Assembly: GCA_019239415.1 (NCBI GenBank)
Contig: JAFAZW010000067.1
Location: forward strand, 1-63,103
DNA: 63,103 bases
Source of the DNA: Alphaproteobacteria bacterium
Lineage (GTDB): Bacteria > Pseudomonadota > Alphaproteobacteria > Sphingomonadales > Sphingomonadaceae
Direction of reading: 5' to 3'
Shown here piece by piece: positions 53,742-61,919 of this stretch; the stretch's first letter is position 1, and every line of letters begins with the position of its first letter. The notes under the pieces were generated by a model. The model worked only from the letters and a program-made list of their open reading frames with translations. It searched no databases and had not been told where the DNA came from. Both the position numbers and the translations under genes were made by a program.

Positions 53742-53875
53742 GCTCCTCCCCGGAACGGGGAGGGGGACCGCGCCCGCCAGGGCGTGGTGGAGGGGGCCCG
53801 GAGGTGGACGCGGCGGAGACGTGGGCCCCCTCCACCGCACTATGTGCGGTCCCCCTCCCCGTGCCGGGGAGGAGC
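53742..53875. repeat. Palindromic intergenic repeat, family C, copy 4
   Basis: This 134-base element is nearly a full palindrome. GCTCCTCCCCGGAACGGGGA at the left mirrors CCCGTGCCGGGGAGGAGC at the right, and GTGGAGGGGGCCC mirrors GGGCCCCCTCCAC. It lies just after the ALDH stop and would form a very strong hairpin in the transcript. Confidence 0.8.
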
Positions 53876-54021
53876 GGGAGCGCCGCCAACTTCGCGTGCC
53901 TTTGAGCCCTTCCCGATCCGGAACGGGCACGGAATGGCTGGTTGCGCATCCAATCTTCGCGTAAACTCGTAACCGTACGTGTTCGCTTACCTTCGAAGAC
54001 ACAACAGGGAGAGGATTTTCG

Positions 54022-54450
54022 ATGAGCACACGCACCTTCGCCATGATCTTCGGCATCGTGTTCCTGATCGTCGGCGCCGGCGGATTCGTGCCCGGCCTCA
54101 CCGACATGCACGCCGGCATGCATCCCGCCGACGCCAGGATCACGATGACGACGATGTTCGGCTACGAGCTGAAGCTGTTCCCGGTGAACGCGCTCCACTC
54201 GGTCGTCCACCTGCTGTTCGGCGTCTGGGGCATTCTCGCCGCGCGCAGCCTGGGCGGCGCCCGCATGTATTTTCGCGCCGTCGCCGTGATCTACGCGGTG
54301 CTGACGGTGATGGGCCTCGTCGAGGGGCTGCAGACCACCTTCGGCCTCATCCCGCTCTACGGCAACGACGTCTGGCTGCACGCCGTGCTCGCCATCGTCG
54401 CCGCCTATTTCGGCTGGATGAACCGCGACACCGCCGCCGACCGCGCCTAG
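54022..54450 (+). CDS. DUF4383 membrane protein
   Basis: The 142-residue protein has four hydrophobic helices: residues 6-26, 52-73, 84-104 and 113-133. The family pattern is visible: FAMIFGIVFLIVGAGGFVPG, VNALHSVVHLLFGVWGI, YFRAVAVIYAVLTVMGLVEG and NDVWLHAVLAIVAAYFGW. Function is unknown. It is monocistronic: a strong hairpin terminator follows at 54518-54544. Confidence 0.85.
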   Translation: MSTRTFAMIFGIVFLIVGAGGFVPGLTDMHAGMHPADARITMTTMFGYELKLFPVNALHSVVHLLFGVWGILAARSLGGARMYFRAVAVIYAVLTVMGLVEGLQTTFGLIPLYGNDVWLHAVLAIVAAYFGWMNRDTAADRA

Positions 54451-54517
54451 GGACCCCATCACAGTACGACTTCGATGGGAACCCTGAGCGGCTCGCGCAC
54501 CGGCGAGCGCAAGACGG

Positions 54518-54544
54518 AACGGCCCGGCCCTGCGCCGGGCCGTT
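54518..54544 (+). terminator. Rho-independent terminator after the DUF4383 gene
   Basis: AACGGCCCGGC and GCCGGGCCGTT form a perfect 11-bp stem around CCTGC, and the 3' side runs into a pyrimidine-rich tract (TTTCCCTTTCC). It lies 67 bases past the DUF4383 stop. Confidence 0.8.
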
Positions 54545-54677
54545 TCCCTTTCCTTTCAACGCACTTAGCGAAGCGCTTGCCGCCCGGTTCAGCGGGTCTT
54601 AATAGGCGTTGTCACTGATGGCGGCGGGGGTCTGCTGAAGGCAGTTTCCGGCCCCGCACGCCCTCTTAGGAACGCCC

Positions 54678-56033
54678 ATGCCCAGCCGCACCCTTCTCGC
54701 CTTCCTCCTCGCCGCCGCCGCGCCCGCGGCCGCCTTCGCGCAGTCCGCGCAGGAGCTGAAGCCCGCCGCGCCGCCGCCCGGCGTCACCGCCGGCCCGCCG
54801 ACGCCGGTCGTCGCGCCCGCGCCCGTCATCGTCGCCGGCGACTGGAAGAAGCGCGACGCGCAGGACCTCCTCGCCTTCATCGACGCGATCGGGGACGACG
54901 GCCTCGACCCCGCCGACTACAACCGGGCGGCCCTCGCCGCCGCGATCGACGGCAAGGACGACTCCCTCTTGAGCCAGGTCGCGACCAAGGCCTTCGTCAA
55001 GGTGGCGAGCGACCTCAGCCTCGGCCATGTCGTCCCCGACGCCCGGCTCGACTGGCACGTCAAGGACGACCCGTTCACGGCCGCCGACCAGCAGGCCCTG
55101 CTCACCCGCGCCCTCGCCGGCCACGCCGTCGCCGACACCCTGCGCTCCGTGCTCCCGACCCACCCGCAATATGCGGCGCTGAGGAAGCTGCTCGCCGACA
55201 CGGCCGACCCGAAGCTCAAGGAGAAGATCCGGCTCAACATGGACCGCTGGCGCTGGCTGCCGCGGGACCTCGGCAGCAAGTACGTCATCGTCAACGTGCC
55301 GGCCTACACCGTCTCGATCGTCGAGAACGGCACCACCCTCAATCGCCGCAAGGCCGTCGCCGGCGCCTTGAAGACGCCGACGCCGCAGCTCTCCGCCGTC
55401 ATCACCGGCGCCATCTTCAATCCGTGGTGGGAAGTCCCCTCGAGCCTCAGCCACGAGGTCGCCGGCAGGAAGGGCTACGTCTCGGTGCCGAACGGCAGCG
55501 GCGTGCGCTGGCGCCAGCCGCCGGGGCCGACCAACGCGCTCGGCCGGGTCAAGCTGGTGATGGGCAACCCCTATGCCATCTACCTCCACGACACCAACGC
55601 CAAGAACCTGTTCAACGCCAGGGCCCGCGCCTACAGCCACGGCTGCATCCGCACCGAGGAAGCGGTCGGCTTCGCCGAGACCCTGCTCCAGGGCACCGAA
55701 TGGGACCGCCCCAAGATCGACGAGGTCCTCGCCTCCAAGAAGAGCGTCCAGGCCAACCTCGCGACGCCGATCCCCGTCTACATCGTCTACTTCACCATCG
55801 CGACGACCAGCGACAAGGAAGGCTATCTCTCCTACGCCGACCTCTACGGCCGCGACCCGCTGGCGACCCTCGCCCTCAACGACAAGCCCCTGCCGCCGAA
55901 GCCGGTGAAGGCCGCGGCGGCGGCGAAGCCGGGCGCCAAGCCAGCGGTGGTGAAGGCCGGCGGCAAGCCCGGTCCCGCGAAGCCCGTCGTCGCCGCCGCC
56001 AAGAAACCCCAGGTCGCCGCCGCCGCGCACTAG
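54678..56033 (+). CDS. L,D-transpeptidase, secreted, with Ala/Lys/Pro-rich tail
   Basis: The 451-residue protein has a signal peptide (about residues 1-21), a Pro-rich stretch, a helical N-terminal domain and the YkuD catalytic domain. Its landmarks are NMDRWRWLPRDLGSKYVIVNVPAYT in parts, KTPTPQLSA, FNPWWEVPSSL and the active site YSHGCIRTEEAVG near 318-330. The last 55 residues are Ala/Lys/Pro-rich with repeats of the KPGAKPA type, which may bind anionic wall polymer. It is a second, shorter paralogue of the transpeptidase at 39719. Confidence 0.92.
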   Translation: MPSRTLLAFLLAAAAPAAAFAQSAQELKPAAPPPGVTAGPPTPVVAPAPVIVAGDWKKRDAQDLLAFIDAIGDDGLDPADYNRAALAAAIDGKDDSLLSQVATKAFVKVASDLSLGHVVPDARLDWHVKDDPFTAADQQALLTRALAGHAVADTLRSVLPTHPQYAALRKLLADTADPKLKEKIRLNMDRWRWLPRDLGSKYVIVNVPAYTVSIVENGTTLNRRKAVAGALKTPTPQLSAVITGAIFNPWWEVPSSLSHEVAGRKGYVSVPNGSGVRWRQPPGPTNALGRVKLVMGNPYAIYLHDTNAKNLFNARARAYSHGCIRTEEAVGFAETLLQGTEWDRPKIDEVLASKKSVQANLATPIPVYIVYFTIATTSDKEGYLSYADLYGRDPLATLALNDKPLPPKPVKAAAAAKPGAKPAVVKAGGKPGPAKPVVAAAKKPQVAAAAH

Positions 56034-56047
56034 GCTCTGAGCCCCTG

Positions 56048-56105
56048 GTCCCCCCCTTGCGAAGCAATAGGGAGGGGCCATGCAAATCATGGTGAAGGGG
56101 TGCTG
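56048..56105. repeat. Partial family C repeat
   Basis: Positions 56048-56105 carry one half of a family C element (CCCCCCTTGCGAAGCAATAG, then GGAGGGGCCATGCAAATCAT and GGTGAAGGGGTGC) without its inverted partner. The missing half may have been lost with the event that brought in the AT-richer DUF4236 gene just downstream. Confidence 0.5.
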
Positions 56106-56270
56106 CGCGCCCGAGTCGATCTGATGCCCACCTGGAAGAATCGGGGTTTGTCCAGGCTCTTACGGGCGAGCGAAAGGCCGTGGGGGTAAGCTCAACCGTA
56201 CCTAAAGAGGCTTCCGAAAGCGACTTGCATAGCGACGCGATCCGCTCGATGCTTGTCGCTGGAGGGATAG

Positions 56271-56843
56271 ATGCCGTTCTACTTCCGCAAATCGGTGTCC
56301 GCGGGGCCATTTAGATTCAACTTTTCTCAGCACGGAGTTGGTGCTTCCGTCGGCGTGAAGGGTTTCCGGGTCGGCACCGGACCTCGCGGCCACTACGTGC
56401 ACGCGGGCCGCAACGGATTTTACTATCGTGCGACGATAGGCCGGCCATCCGCGAGAACGATAGCACCAACGCCCGCCCCCCGAGGTCGATATCCGGAACC
56501 CAGTTCGGATGGAATGTACACGATTACTTCTGGAAGCGTCCTGGCTATGCAGGATTCGGCTTTCGCCGATGTGCTCCACGACATCAACGCGAAGAGCCGT
56601 CAGCTCAGACTGAGCGTGATTTTCGCTGCTGTGGCGGCCTTATTGTGCACCGGCGTAACCGTGAATCTGGGTGCTGTTGCTTCACCAATCTTCCTGCTGA
56701 TTGGTGCTGCGGCCGCATTCGGAGCCTGGCTCGATTCGTACAAGCGGGCGACAGTCATTTATTACGACGAGGAGGCACTTCAGGTAAGCTTCCGCGAGAT
56801 CTGTGAAGCCTTCGACGGCCTGACTGCGTGTGCGGGAAAATGG
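56271..56843 (+). pseudogene. Truncated DUF4236 gene, probably horizontally acquired
   Basis: Residues 3-55 are an intact DUF4236 domain (FYFRKSVSAGPFRFNFSQHG and VGVKGFRVGTGPRGHYVHAG). A linker follows, then two membrane helices (about 115-155, LSVIFAAVAALLCTG and FLLIGAAAAFGAWLD). Up to about residue 190 (CAGKWHVSA) the sequence reads as a normal protein of this type. After that it becomes the GC-rich leader of purA and stays open by chance in a shadow frame to 57362. Full proteins continue with a wall-facing or DNA-related C-terminal region, which is missing here. The gene is clearly AT-richer than its neighbours. It has a good ribosome site GGAGGG at 56261-56266. Limits are approximate. 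Confidence 0.6.
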
Positions 56844-56949
56844 CATGTCAGCGCGGCGAAGCCGGTCCGCGGCGGGGAGGCAAGGCGCGCTGGACCTCCC
56901 GCCCCCGACCGCCTAGAGCCGCCGCGTCTCCGGCATGGAAAGCGCCTTC

Positions 56950-58239
56950 ATGGCCAACGTCACCGTGATCGGCGCCCAGTGGGGCGACGAGGGGAAGGGC
57001 AAGATCGTCGACTGGCTGGCGAGCCGGGCCGACGTCGTCGTCCGCTTCCAGGGCGGGCACAATGCCGGCCATACGCTCGTCGTCGGCAACGAGACCTACA
57101 AGCTCTCGCTGCTGCCCTCCGGCATCGTCCGCGGCACCCTCTCCGTCATCGGCAACGGCGTCGTGCTCGATCCGTGGGCCTTCCGCGACGAGGTCGAAAC
57201 GCTCGCGGGCCAGGGCGTCGAGATCGACCCCGACACGCTCCAGATTTCCGACACCTGCCCGCTCATCCTCCCCATCCACCGCGACCTCGACGCGCTGCGC
57301 GAGGACGCCTCGGGCCAGGGCAAGATCGGCACCACCCGCCGCGGCATCGGCCCGGCCTATGAGGACAAGGTCGGCCGCCGCGCCATCCGCGTCTGCGACC
57401 TCGCCCATTTGGGCGATCTCGGTCCGCAGCTCGACCGCCTCTGCGCCCACCACGACGCGCTGCGCGCCGGTTTCGGCGAGCCGCCGGTCGACCGCGAGGC
57501 GCTGGAGCGCGAGCTCGGCGAGATCGCCGGCTTCGTCCTCCCCTTCGCCCGCCCGGTGTGGCGGACGCTCGAGGCGGCGCGGCTTCGCGGCGACCGCATC
57601 CTGTTCGAAGGCGCGCAGGGGGTGCTGCTCGACGTCGACCACGGCACCTATCCGTTCGTCACCTCATCGAACACGGTGGCGGGTACCGCCGCCGCCGGCA
57701 CCGGCATGGGGCCGTCCGCGGCCGGCTTCGTGCTCGGCATCGTCAAGGCCTACACCACCCGGGTCGGCTCCGGACCCTTCCCGACCGAGCTGGACGACGC
57801 AACCGGGCAGCGGCTCGGCGAACGGGGCCGCGAGTTCGGCACGGTGACCGGCCGCAAGCGCCGCTGCGGCTGGTTCGACGCGGTGCTGGTCCGCCAGTCC
57901 TGCGCGGTCGCCGGCGTCACCGGCATCGCGCTCACCAAGGTCGACGTATTGGACGGCCTCGACGAGATCCGCATCTGCACGGGCTACCGGCTCGGCGGCC
58001 GCACGCTCGACCATTTCCCCGCCCACGCGGCCGACCAGGCGGCGGTCGAGCCGGTCTACGAGAGCATGGGCGGCTGGGCCGAATCCACCGCCGGTGCGCG
58101 CAGCTGGGCGCAGCTCCCGGCGCAGGCGATCAAATATGTCCGCCGCGTCGAGGAGCTGATCCGCTGCCCCGTCGCCCTCGTCTCGACCAGCCCCGAGCGC
58201 GAGGACACGATCCTGGTCCGCGATCCGTTCGCGAACTGA
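56950..58239 (+). CDS. purA: Adenylosuccinate synthetase
   Basis: The 429-residue GTP-dependent enzyme joins IMP and aspartate in AMP synthesis. The start was set at the ATG in [18 protein letters not shown], as usual for PurA; an ATG 15 bases upstream is also in frame. Conserved sites include [58 protein letters not shown] in parts, and [10 protein letters not shown]. It directly follows the truncated DUF4236 gene, whose junction lies about 100 bases upstream. Confidence 0.96.
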   Translation: MANVTVIGAQWGDEGKGKIVDWLASRADVVVRFQGGHNAGHTLVVGNETYKLSLLPSGIVRGTLSVIGNGVVLDPWAFRDEVETLAGQGVEIDPDTLQISDTCPLILPIHRDLDALREDASGQGKIGTTRRGIGPAYEDKVGRRAIRVCDLAHLGDLGPQLDRLCAHHDALRAGFGEPPVDREALERELGEIAGFVLPFARPVWRTLEAARLRGDRILFEGAQGVLLDVDHGTYPFVTSSNTVAGTAAAGTGMGPSAAGFVLGIVKAYTTRVGSGPFPTELDDATGQRLGERGREFGTVTGRKRRCGWFDAVLVRQSCAVAGVTGIALTKVDVLDGLDEIRICTGYRLGGRTLDHFPAHAADQAAVEPVYESMGGWAESTAGARSWAQLPAQAIKYVRRVEELIRCPVALVSTSPEREDTILVRDPFAN

Positions 58240-58259
58240 GGGGGGAAGCTCGTATTTTT

Positions 58260-58369
58260 CCCCTCCCCGTGAGGGGGAGGGGCAGGGGAGGGGTAAAGTG
58301 AATGCCGTACGGTGACTCTCAGGAGACTCCACCCCCACCCGGACCCTCCCCCCTCAAGGGGGCGGGAGT
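58260..58369. repeat. Palindromic intergenic repeat, family C, copy 5
   Basis: CCCCTCCCCGTGAGGGGGAG at the left and CCCTCCCCCCTCAAGGGGGC at the right are inverted arms in the 322-base gap after purA. The rest of the gap (58370-58525) is an unremarkable GC-rich spacer before the GbsR promoter region. Confidence 0.7.
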
Positions 58370-58526
58370 TTGCGGCGAAGGTGGCGACCGCCGCCCGGCT
58401 CGTGGGGATCTGGACGACGGCCGCCGCCGCGGCTTGAGCCGCTGCGCCCTGAAGGCGGTCTCACCGAATCGGCTTAATTTCCGCCTCACCCTGTTTCGAC
58501 GGGGAAATCTCCTGCTTTCCGCTCCC

Positions 58527-58555
58527 TTGACTCTTCGCCGTTTCTAGCAGACATT
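58527..58555 (+). promoter_or_regulatory. Candidate promoter of the GbsR/MarR gene
   Basis: TTGACT at 58527-58532 matches a sigma-70 -35 box. A weak -10 (GACATT, 58550-58555) lies 17 bases on, which would place transcription start near the ATG at 58562. The -10 overlaps the palindrome, which suits repression by steric blocking. The -10 match is poor, so this is a hypothesis. Confidence 0.4.
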
Positions 58556-58572
58556 TCTGTCATGACAGAAAT
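58553..58572. promoter_or_regulatory. Perfect 20-bp palindrome over the GbsR start codon, candidate operator
   Basis: ATTTCTGTCATGACAGAAAT is its own reverse complement and contains the ATG of the regulator at 58562-58564. MarR/GbsR dimers bind palindromes of this length, so autoregulation is likely. It is AT-rich against the 70% GC background. Confidence 0.6.
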
Positions 58573-59140
58573 TACCGTCGACGCGAACCTTCCCCCCGCC
58601 GTCGAGCGCTTCGTCCTCCAATGGGGCGACATGGGCGGGCAATGGGGGGTGAACCGCTCGGTCGCGCAGATCCACGCCTTGCTCTACCTGGCCGAGCGGC
58701 CGCTGACCGCCGAGGCGATCGCCGAGACGCTCGGCATGGCGCGGTCCAACGTGTCGACCAGCCTCAGGGAGCTGACCGGCTGGAAACTCGTGCGCCGCGT
58801 GCCGGTGCTCGGCGACCGGCGCGACCATTATGAGGCGGAGACCGACCTCTGGGAGATGGTCACCCGCATCGCGCAAGGGCGCAAGGAGCGCGAGATCGAC
58901 CCGGCGGCGGCGGCGCTGCGGGCGTGCCGCGCGGCGGCGGAGGGCGACCCGCGGGTCAGCGCCGTGGCGAAGCGGCGCCTCGCCGAGATGGAGGCGTTCG
59001 TCGCCACCCTGTCGCGCTGGTACGACCAGATGCTCGGCGTGCCCGCGCCCAAGATCATGGCGCTCATCCGCATGGGCAGCCGCGTCGTCAATTTCCTCAG
59101 CTTCGGGCGCGGCGGCAAGGGCGGGGCGGCGGACGCATAG
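58562..59140 (+). CDS. GbsR/MarR-family transcriptional regulator
   Basis: The 192-residue protein has a winged helix-turn-helix domain (about 28-100): MGGQWGVNRSVAQIHALLYLA, EAIAETLGMARSNVSTSLREL and VRRVPVLGDRRDHYEAETD. The C-terminal half is helical (WYDQMLGVPAPKIMALIRMG) and may serve in dimerisation or ligand binding. GbsR/MarR members often sense small molecules and repress their own and neighbouring genes. Its start lies inside a perfect palindrome. It precedes the DUF4166, DCC and dehydrogenase genes on the same strand. Confidence 0.88.
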   Translation: MTEITVDANLPPAVERFVLQWGDMGGQWGVNRSVAQIHALLYLAERPLTAEAIAETLGMARSNVSTSLRELTGWKLVRRVPVLGDRRDHYEAETDLWEMVTRIAQGRKEREIDPAAAALRACRAAAEGDPRVSAVAKRRLAEMEAFVATLSRWYDQMLGVPAPKIMALIRMGSRVVNFLSFGRGGKGGAADA

Positions 59141-59167
59141 GGCCGGGGGCGGCGAAGGAGAAAGGGG

Positions 59168-59857
59168 ATGGAAGCGCGCCGCATCGAAACCGGAGTCATT
59201 CCCTTCCCGGCGTGTCGCGGCCGCCGCTCCGATCTCGGCGATCTCCGCTTCCGCCGCCTCGTCGGGGAGGACGGATGGGCGCGGCTACCCGAAGCGGTCC
59301 GCCGCCGCTTCTCCCACCGCGTCGGCGCCGGCCGCACTATCGTCTACGCCGGCGAGGTGGTCGAATGCCGGATGAGCCGCTGCGGCTGGCTCCTCGCCCA
59401 GCTCTGTCGCCTCGTCGGGGCGCCGCTGCCGCTCCGCCGCGATGCCTACGTTCCCGCCATCGTCAGCGTCACCGAGGACCAAGCGGGCGGCGGCCAGCTC
59501 TGGACCCGCGTCTACGGCCGCCGCCGCGGCCTCCCGCAGGCGATCCACAGCGCCAAGCGCTTTGCGGGCCCGACCGGGCTCGAGGAATATATCGGCCGCG
59601 GCCTCGGCATCGCGCTGCGCGTCGCGGTCGAGAAGGAGGCGCTGCACTTCCTCAGCGATCATTATTTCCTGCGCCTGGGGCCGCTGCGCCTGCGCTTCCC
59701 GCGCTGGCTCGCGCCGGGGCGGATGCGGGTCAGCCACATCGACTGCGGCGGCGGCTGGTTCGCCTTCGTGCTGCGCCTCGACCATCCCTGGCTCGGCCTC
59801 CTCCTGCGCCAGACCGCCTTGTTCGAGGAGCGCGCCGCGCCGGAGGGCGGGGCGTGA
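59168..59857 (+). CDS. DUF4166 protein
   Basis: The 229-residue protein matches DUF4166: FRRLVGEDGWARLPEAVRRRFSH near residue 30 in parts, YVPAIVSVTEDQAGGGQLWTRVYGR, FLSDHYFLRLGPLRLRFPRWLAPG and GGWFAFVLRLDHPWLG. The function is unknown; the fold may bind a lipid or hydrophobic ligand. It overlaps the next gene by GTGA. The protein at 60240-61898 carries a second copy of the same domain at its C-terminus, so the two may interact or process the same substrate (inference). Confidence 0.8.
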   Translation: MEARRIETGVIPFPACRGRRSDLGDLRFRRLVGEDGWARLPEAVRRRFSHRVGAGRTIVYAGEVVECRMSRCGWLLAQLCRLVGAPLPLRRDAYVPAIVSVTEDQAGGGQLWTRVYGRRRGLPQAIHSAKRFAGPTGLEEYIGRGLGIALRVAVEKEALHFLSDHYFLRLGPLRLRFPRWLAPGRMRVSHIDCGGGWFAFVLRLDHPWLGLLLRQTALFEERAAPEGGA

Positions 59858-60243
59858 TCGTCGTCTTCGACGCGCTCTGCCCGCTCTGCTCGCGCAATGA
59901 CCGCTTCATCCTGGAGCGCGACCGCGCCCGCCACTTCCGCCTTGCCTCGGTGCAGAGCGAGGCCGGCCGCGCCCTCTATCGCCGCTTCGCCCTCGACGCC
60001 GACGACCCCGAGACGATGCTGGTCGTCGACGGCGACCGCCTCCACCGCGACAGCGACGCCGTTCTCGCCATCGCCCGCGCCCTCGGCGCCCCCTGGCGGG
60101 CCGCCGCGGCCGCGCTCCGCCTCGTTCCCCGGCGCCTCCGCGACGCCGCCTACCGCTGGGTCGCCCGCAACCGCTTCCGCCTGTTCGGCCGGCACGACAC
60201 ATGCTGGCTGCCGCCGCCGGGCTATCGCGACCGGCTGCTGTGA
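59854..60243 (+). CDS. Thiol-disulfide oxidoreductase-like DCC family protein (DUF393)
   Basis: The 129-residue GTG-started protein has the DxxCxxC motif that names the family: Asp6, Cys9 and Cys12 (FDALCPLCSRND). Later ADDPETMLVVDGDRLHRDSDAVLAIARALG in parts, and a basic helix ending RFRLFGRHDTCWLPP, are also typical. DCC proteins are predicted redox enzymes without firm substrates. It sits between the two DUF4166 genes with 4-base overlaps on each side (GTGA). Confidence 0.82.
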   Translation: MIVVFDALCPLCSRNDRFILERDRARHFRLASVQSEAGRALYRRFALDADDPETMLVVDGDRLHRDSDAVLAIARALGAPWRAAAAALRLVPRRLRDAAYRWVARNRFRLFGRHDTCWLPPPGYRDRLL

Positions 60244-61898
60244 GCCGCATCCTCGTCATCGGCGGCTATGGCGGCTTCGGCGCCCGCCTCAGCGCCCGGC
60301 TGGCGAGCGCGGGGCATTCCGTCCTCGTCGCCGGCCGCAGCCGGGCGAAGGCGACGGCCTTCTGCGCGGGCCTCCCCGATGCCGAGCCGCTGGTCCTCGA
60401 CCGCAGCGGAAACATCGCCCCCAGTCTTGCGGCGACCCGGCCCGATCTCGTCGTCGATGCGGCCGGCCCGTTCCAGGACAGCGGCTACGCGGTCCCTGCG
60501 GCCTGCATCGTCGCCGGCATCCCCTATCTGGACCTCGCCGACGGACGCGACTTCGTCGCCGGCATCGCGCGCCTCGACGCGGCCGCCAGGGCCGCGGGCG
60601 TCGCGATCGTCTCCGGCGCGTCGAGCCTGCCGGCGCTGACCGGCGCCGTCGTTCGCGCCCTTGCCGCCGGCCTCGACCGCGTCGATGCGGTCGAGGCCGC
60701 GCTCAGCGCCTCGAACCGCGCCAGCGGCGGCGCTTCGGTGGTGGCGGCAATCCTATCCTATGCCGGCCGCCCCATCCGGCTGTGGCGGGGCGAGCGGTGG
60801 GCCACCTCCTATGGCTGGCAGGAGCTGCGCCGCGTCGACTTCCGCCTGGCGGGCGGCCGCGGCCTTCCCGGCCGTCTCGTCGCCCTGGTCGATGTCCCCG
60901 ACCTCGAGCTTCTCCCCGACCTCCTCCCCGGCCGTCCCGCCGTGACCTTCCGCGCCGGGACCGAGCTCAGCTTCCAGATGCTCGGCCTGTGGTCGGCGAG
61001 CTGGTTCGTCCGCTGGGGCTGGCTCAACTCGCTCCGGCCGTTCGCGCCCCTGCTGCTGCGCCTCTACCGCGCGACCCTCGGCCTGGGCGGCGCCCGCTCG
61101 GCGATGCACGTCGTCCTCACCGGCCGCGCCGGCAAGCGCTCGGTCGAGCGTATCTGGACCATCGTCGCCGAGCGCGGCGAGGGCCTCCACATCCCGACCC
61201 TCGCCGCCCAGATCCTCGCCGGCGACATGCTCGCCGGCCGCCTCCCCGCCGGCGCCCGCACCGCCGCCGGCCTGCTCAGCCTCGACCACTTCGAGCCGCT
61301 CTTCGCCGGCCTCGCCGTCCGTCATGAAACCGCCGAGCGCGACCTCCCGCCGCCGCTCTACGCACGCGCCATGGGCGCCGCGTTCGACGCCTTGCCGCAA
61401 GCGGTTCGCGCCCTCCACGACGTCGCTGCAGACGCCGGCGCGGCGGGCGAAGCGGTCGTCACCCGCGGCCGCGGCCCGGTGGTCGCCCTCCTCGCCCGTC
61501 TGATGGGCTTCCCGCCGGCCGGGCGGTGGCCGCTCCACCTCTCCTTTGCCGAGCGCGGCGGGGCCGAGACCTGGACCCGCCATTATGGCGGCCACGTCAT
61601 GCGCAGCGTCCTCACGCATCGCGCGGGCGGCGTGGTCGAGCGCTTCGGCCCGATTCGCCTGGCCTTCGACCTCCTGCCGGGACCCGACGGCCTCGCCATG
61701 CGGTTCGCCGGCTGGAGCCTGTTCCGCGTCCCGCTGCCGCGCCTGCTCGCGCCGCGCATCCACGCGACGGAGCGCGAGGCGGGCGGCCGCTTCCATTTCG
61801 ACGTCTCCGCCTCGCTGCCGCTGGTCGGCGAGGTGGTCCGTTATGCCGGCTGGCTGGTGCCGACGAACGGTGCTGGCGAACCGCCGTCGCCGCGTTAG
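60240..61898 (+). CDS. Saccharopine-dehydrogenase-type NADP-binding protein fused to DUF4166
   Basis: The 552-residue GTG-started protein has a Rossmann N-terminus (ILVIGGYGGFGARL, residues 4-17) followed by the SACCHRP_dh_NADP pattern AATRPDLVVDAAGPFQDSGY and GASSLPALTGAVVRAL. A middle catalytic-type region (about 200-350) leads to a C-terminal DUF4166 domain (from about 375, DLPPPLYARAMGAAFDALP, and ending GEVVRYAGWLV). It therefore combines a dehydrogenase-like module with the same domain as the 229-residue protein two genes upstream. The substrate is unknown. Confidence 0.82.
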   Translation: MSRILVIGGYGGFGARLSARLASAGHSVLVAGRSRAKATAFCAGLPDAEPLVLDRSGNIAPSLAATRPDLVVDAAGPFQDSGYAVPAACIVAGIPYLDLADGRDFVAGIARLDAAARAAGVAIVSGASSLPALTGAVVRALAAGLDRVDAVEAALSASNRASGGASVVAAILSYAGRPIRLWRGERWATSYGWQELRRVDFRLAGGRGLPGRLVALVDVPDLELLPDLLPGRPAVTFRAGTELSFQMLGLWSASWFVRWGWLNSLRPFAPLLLRLYRATLGLGGARSAMHVVLTGRAGKRSVERIWTIVAERGEGLHIPTLAAQILAGDMLAGRLPAGARTAAGLLSLDHFEPLFAGLAVRHETAERDLPPPLYARAMGAAFDALPQAVRALHDVAADAGAAGEAVVTRGRGPVVALLARLMGFPPAGRWPLHLSFAERGGAETWTRHYGGHVMRSVLTHRAGGVVERFGPIRLAFDLLPGPDGLAMRFAGWSLFRVPLPRLLAPRIHATEREAGGRFHFDVSASLPLVGEVVRYAGWLVPTNGAGEPPSPR

Positions 61899-61919
61899 GA
61901 TGGGAGCGGGGAGGGGGAT

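Noticed and set aside
56844-57362. Extension of the DUF4236 frame into purA
   Set aside because: After residue ~190 the translation turns Arg/Pro-rich and overlaps purA in another frame, so it is not a genuine C-terminal domain.
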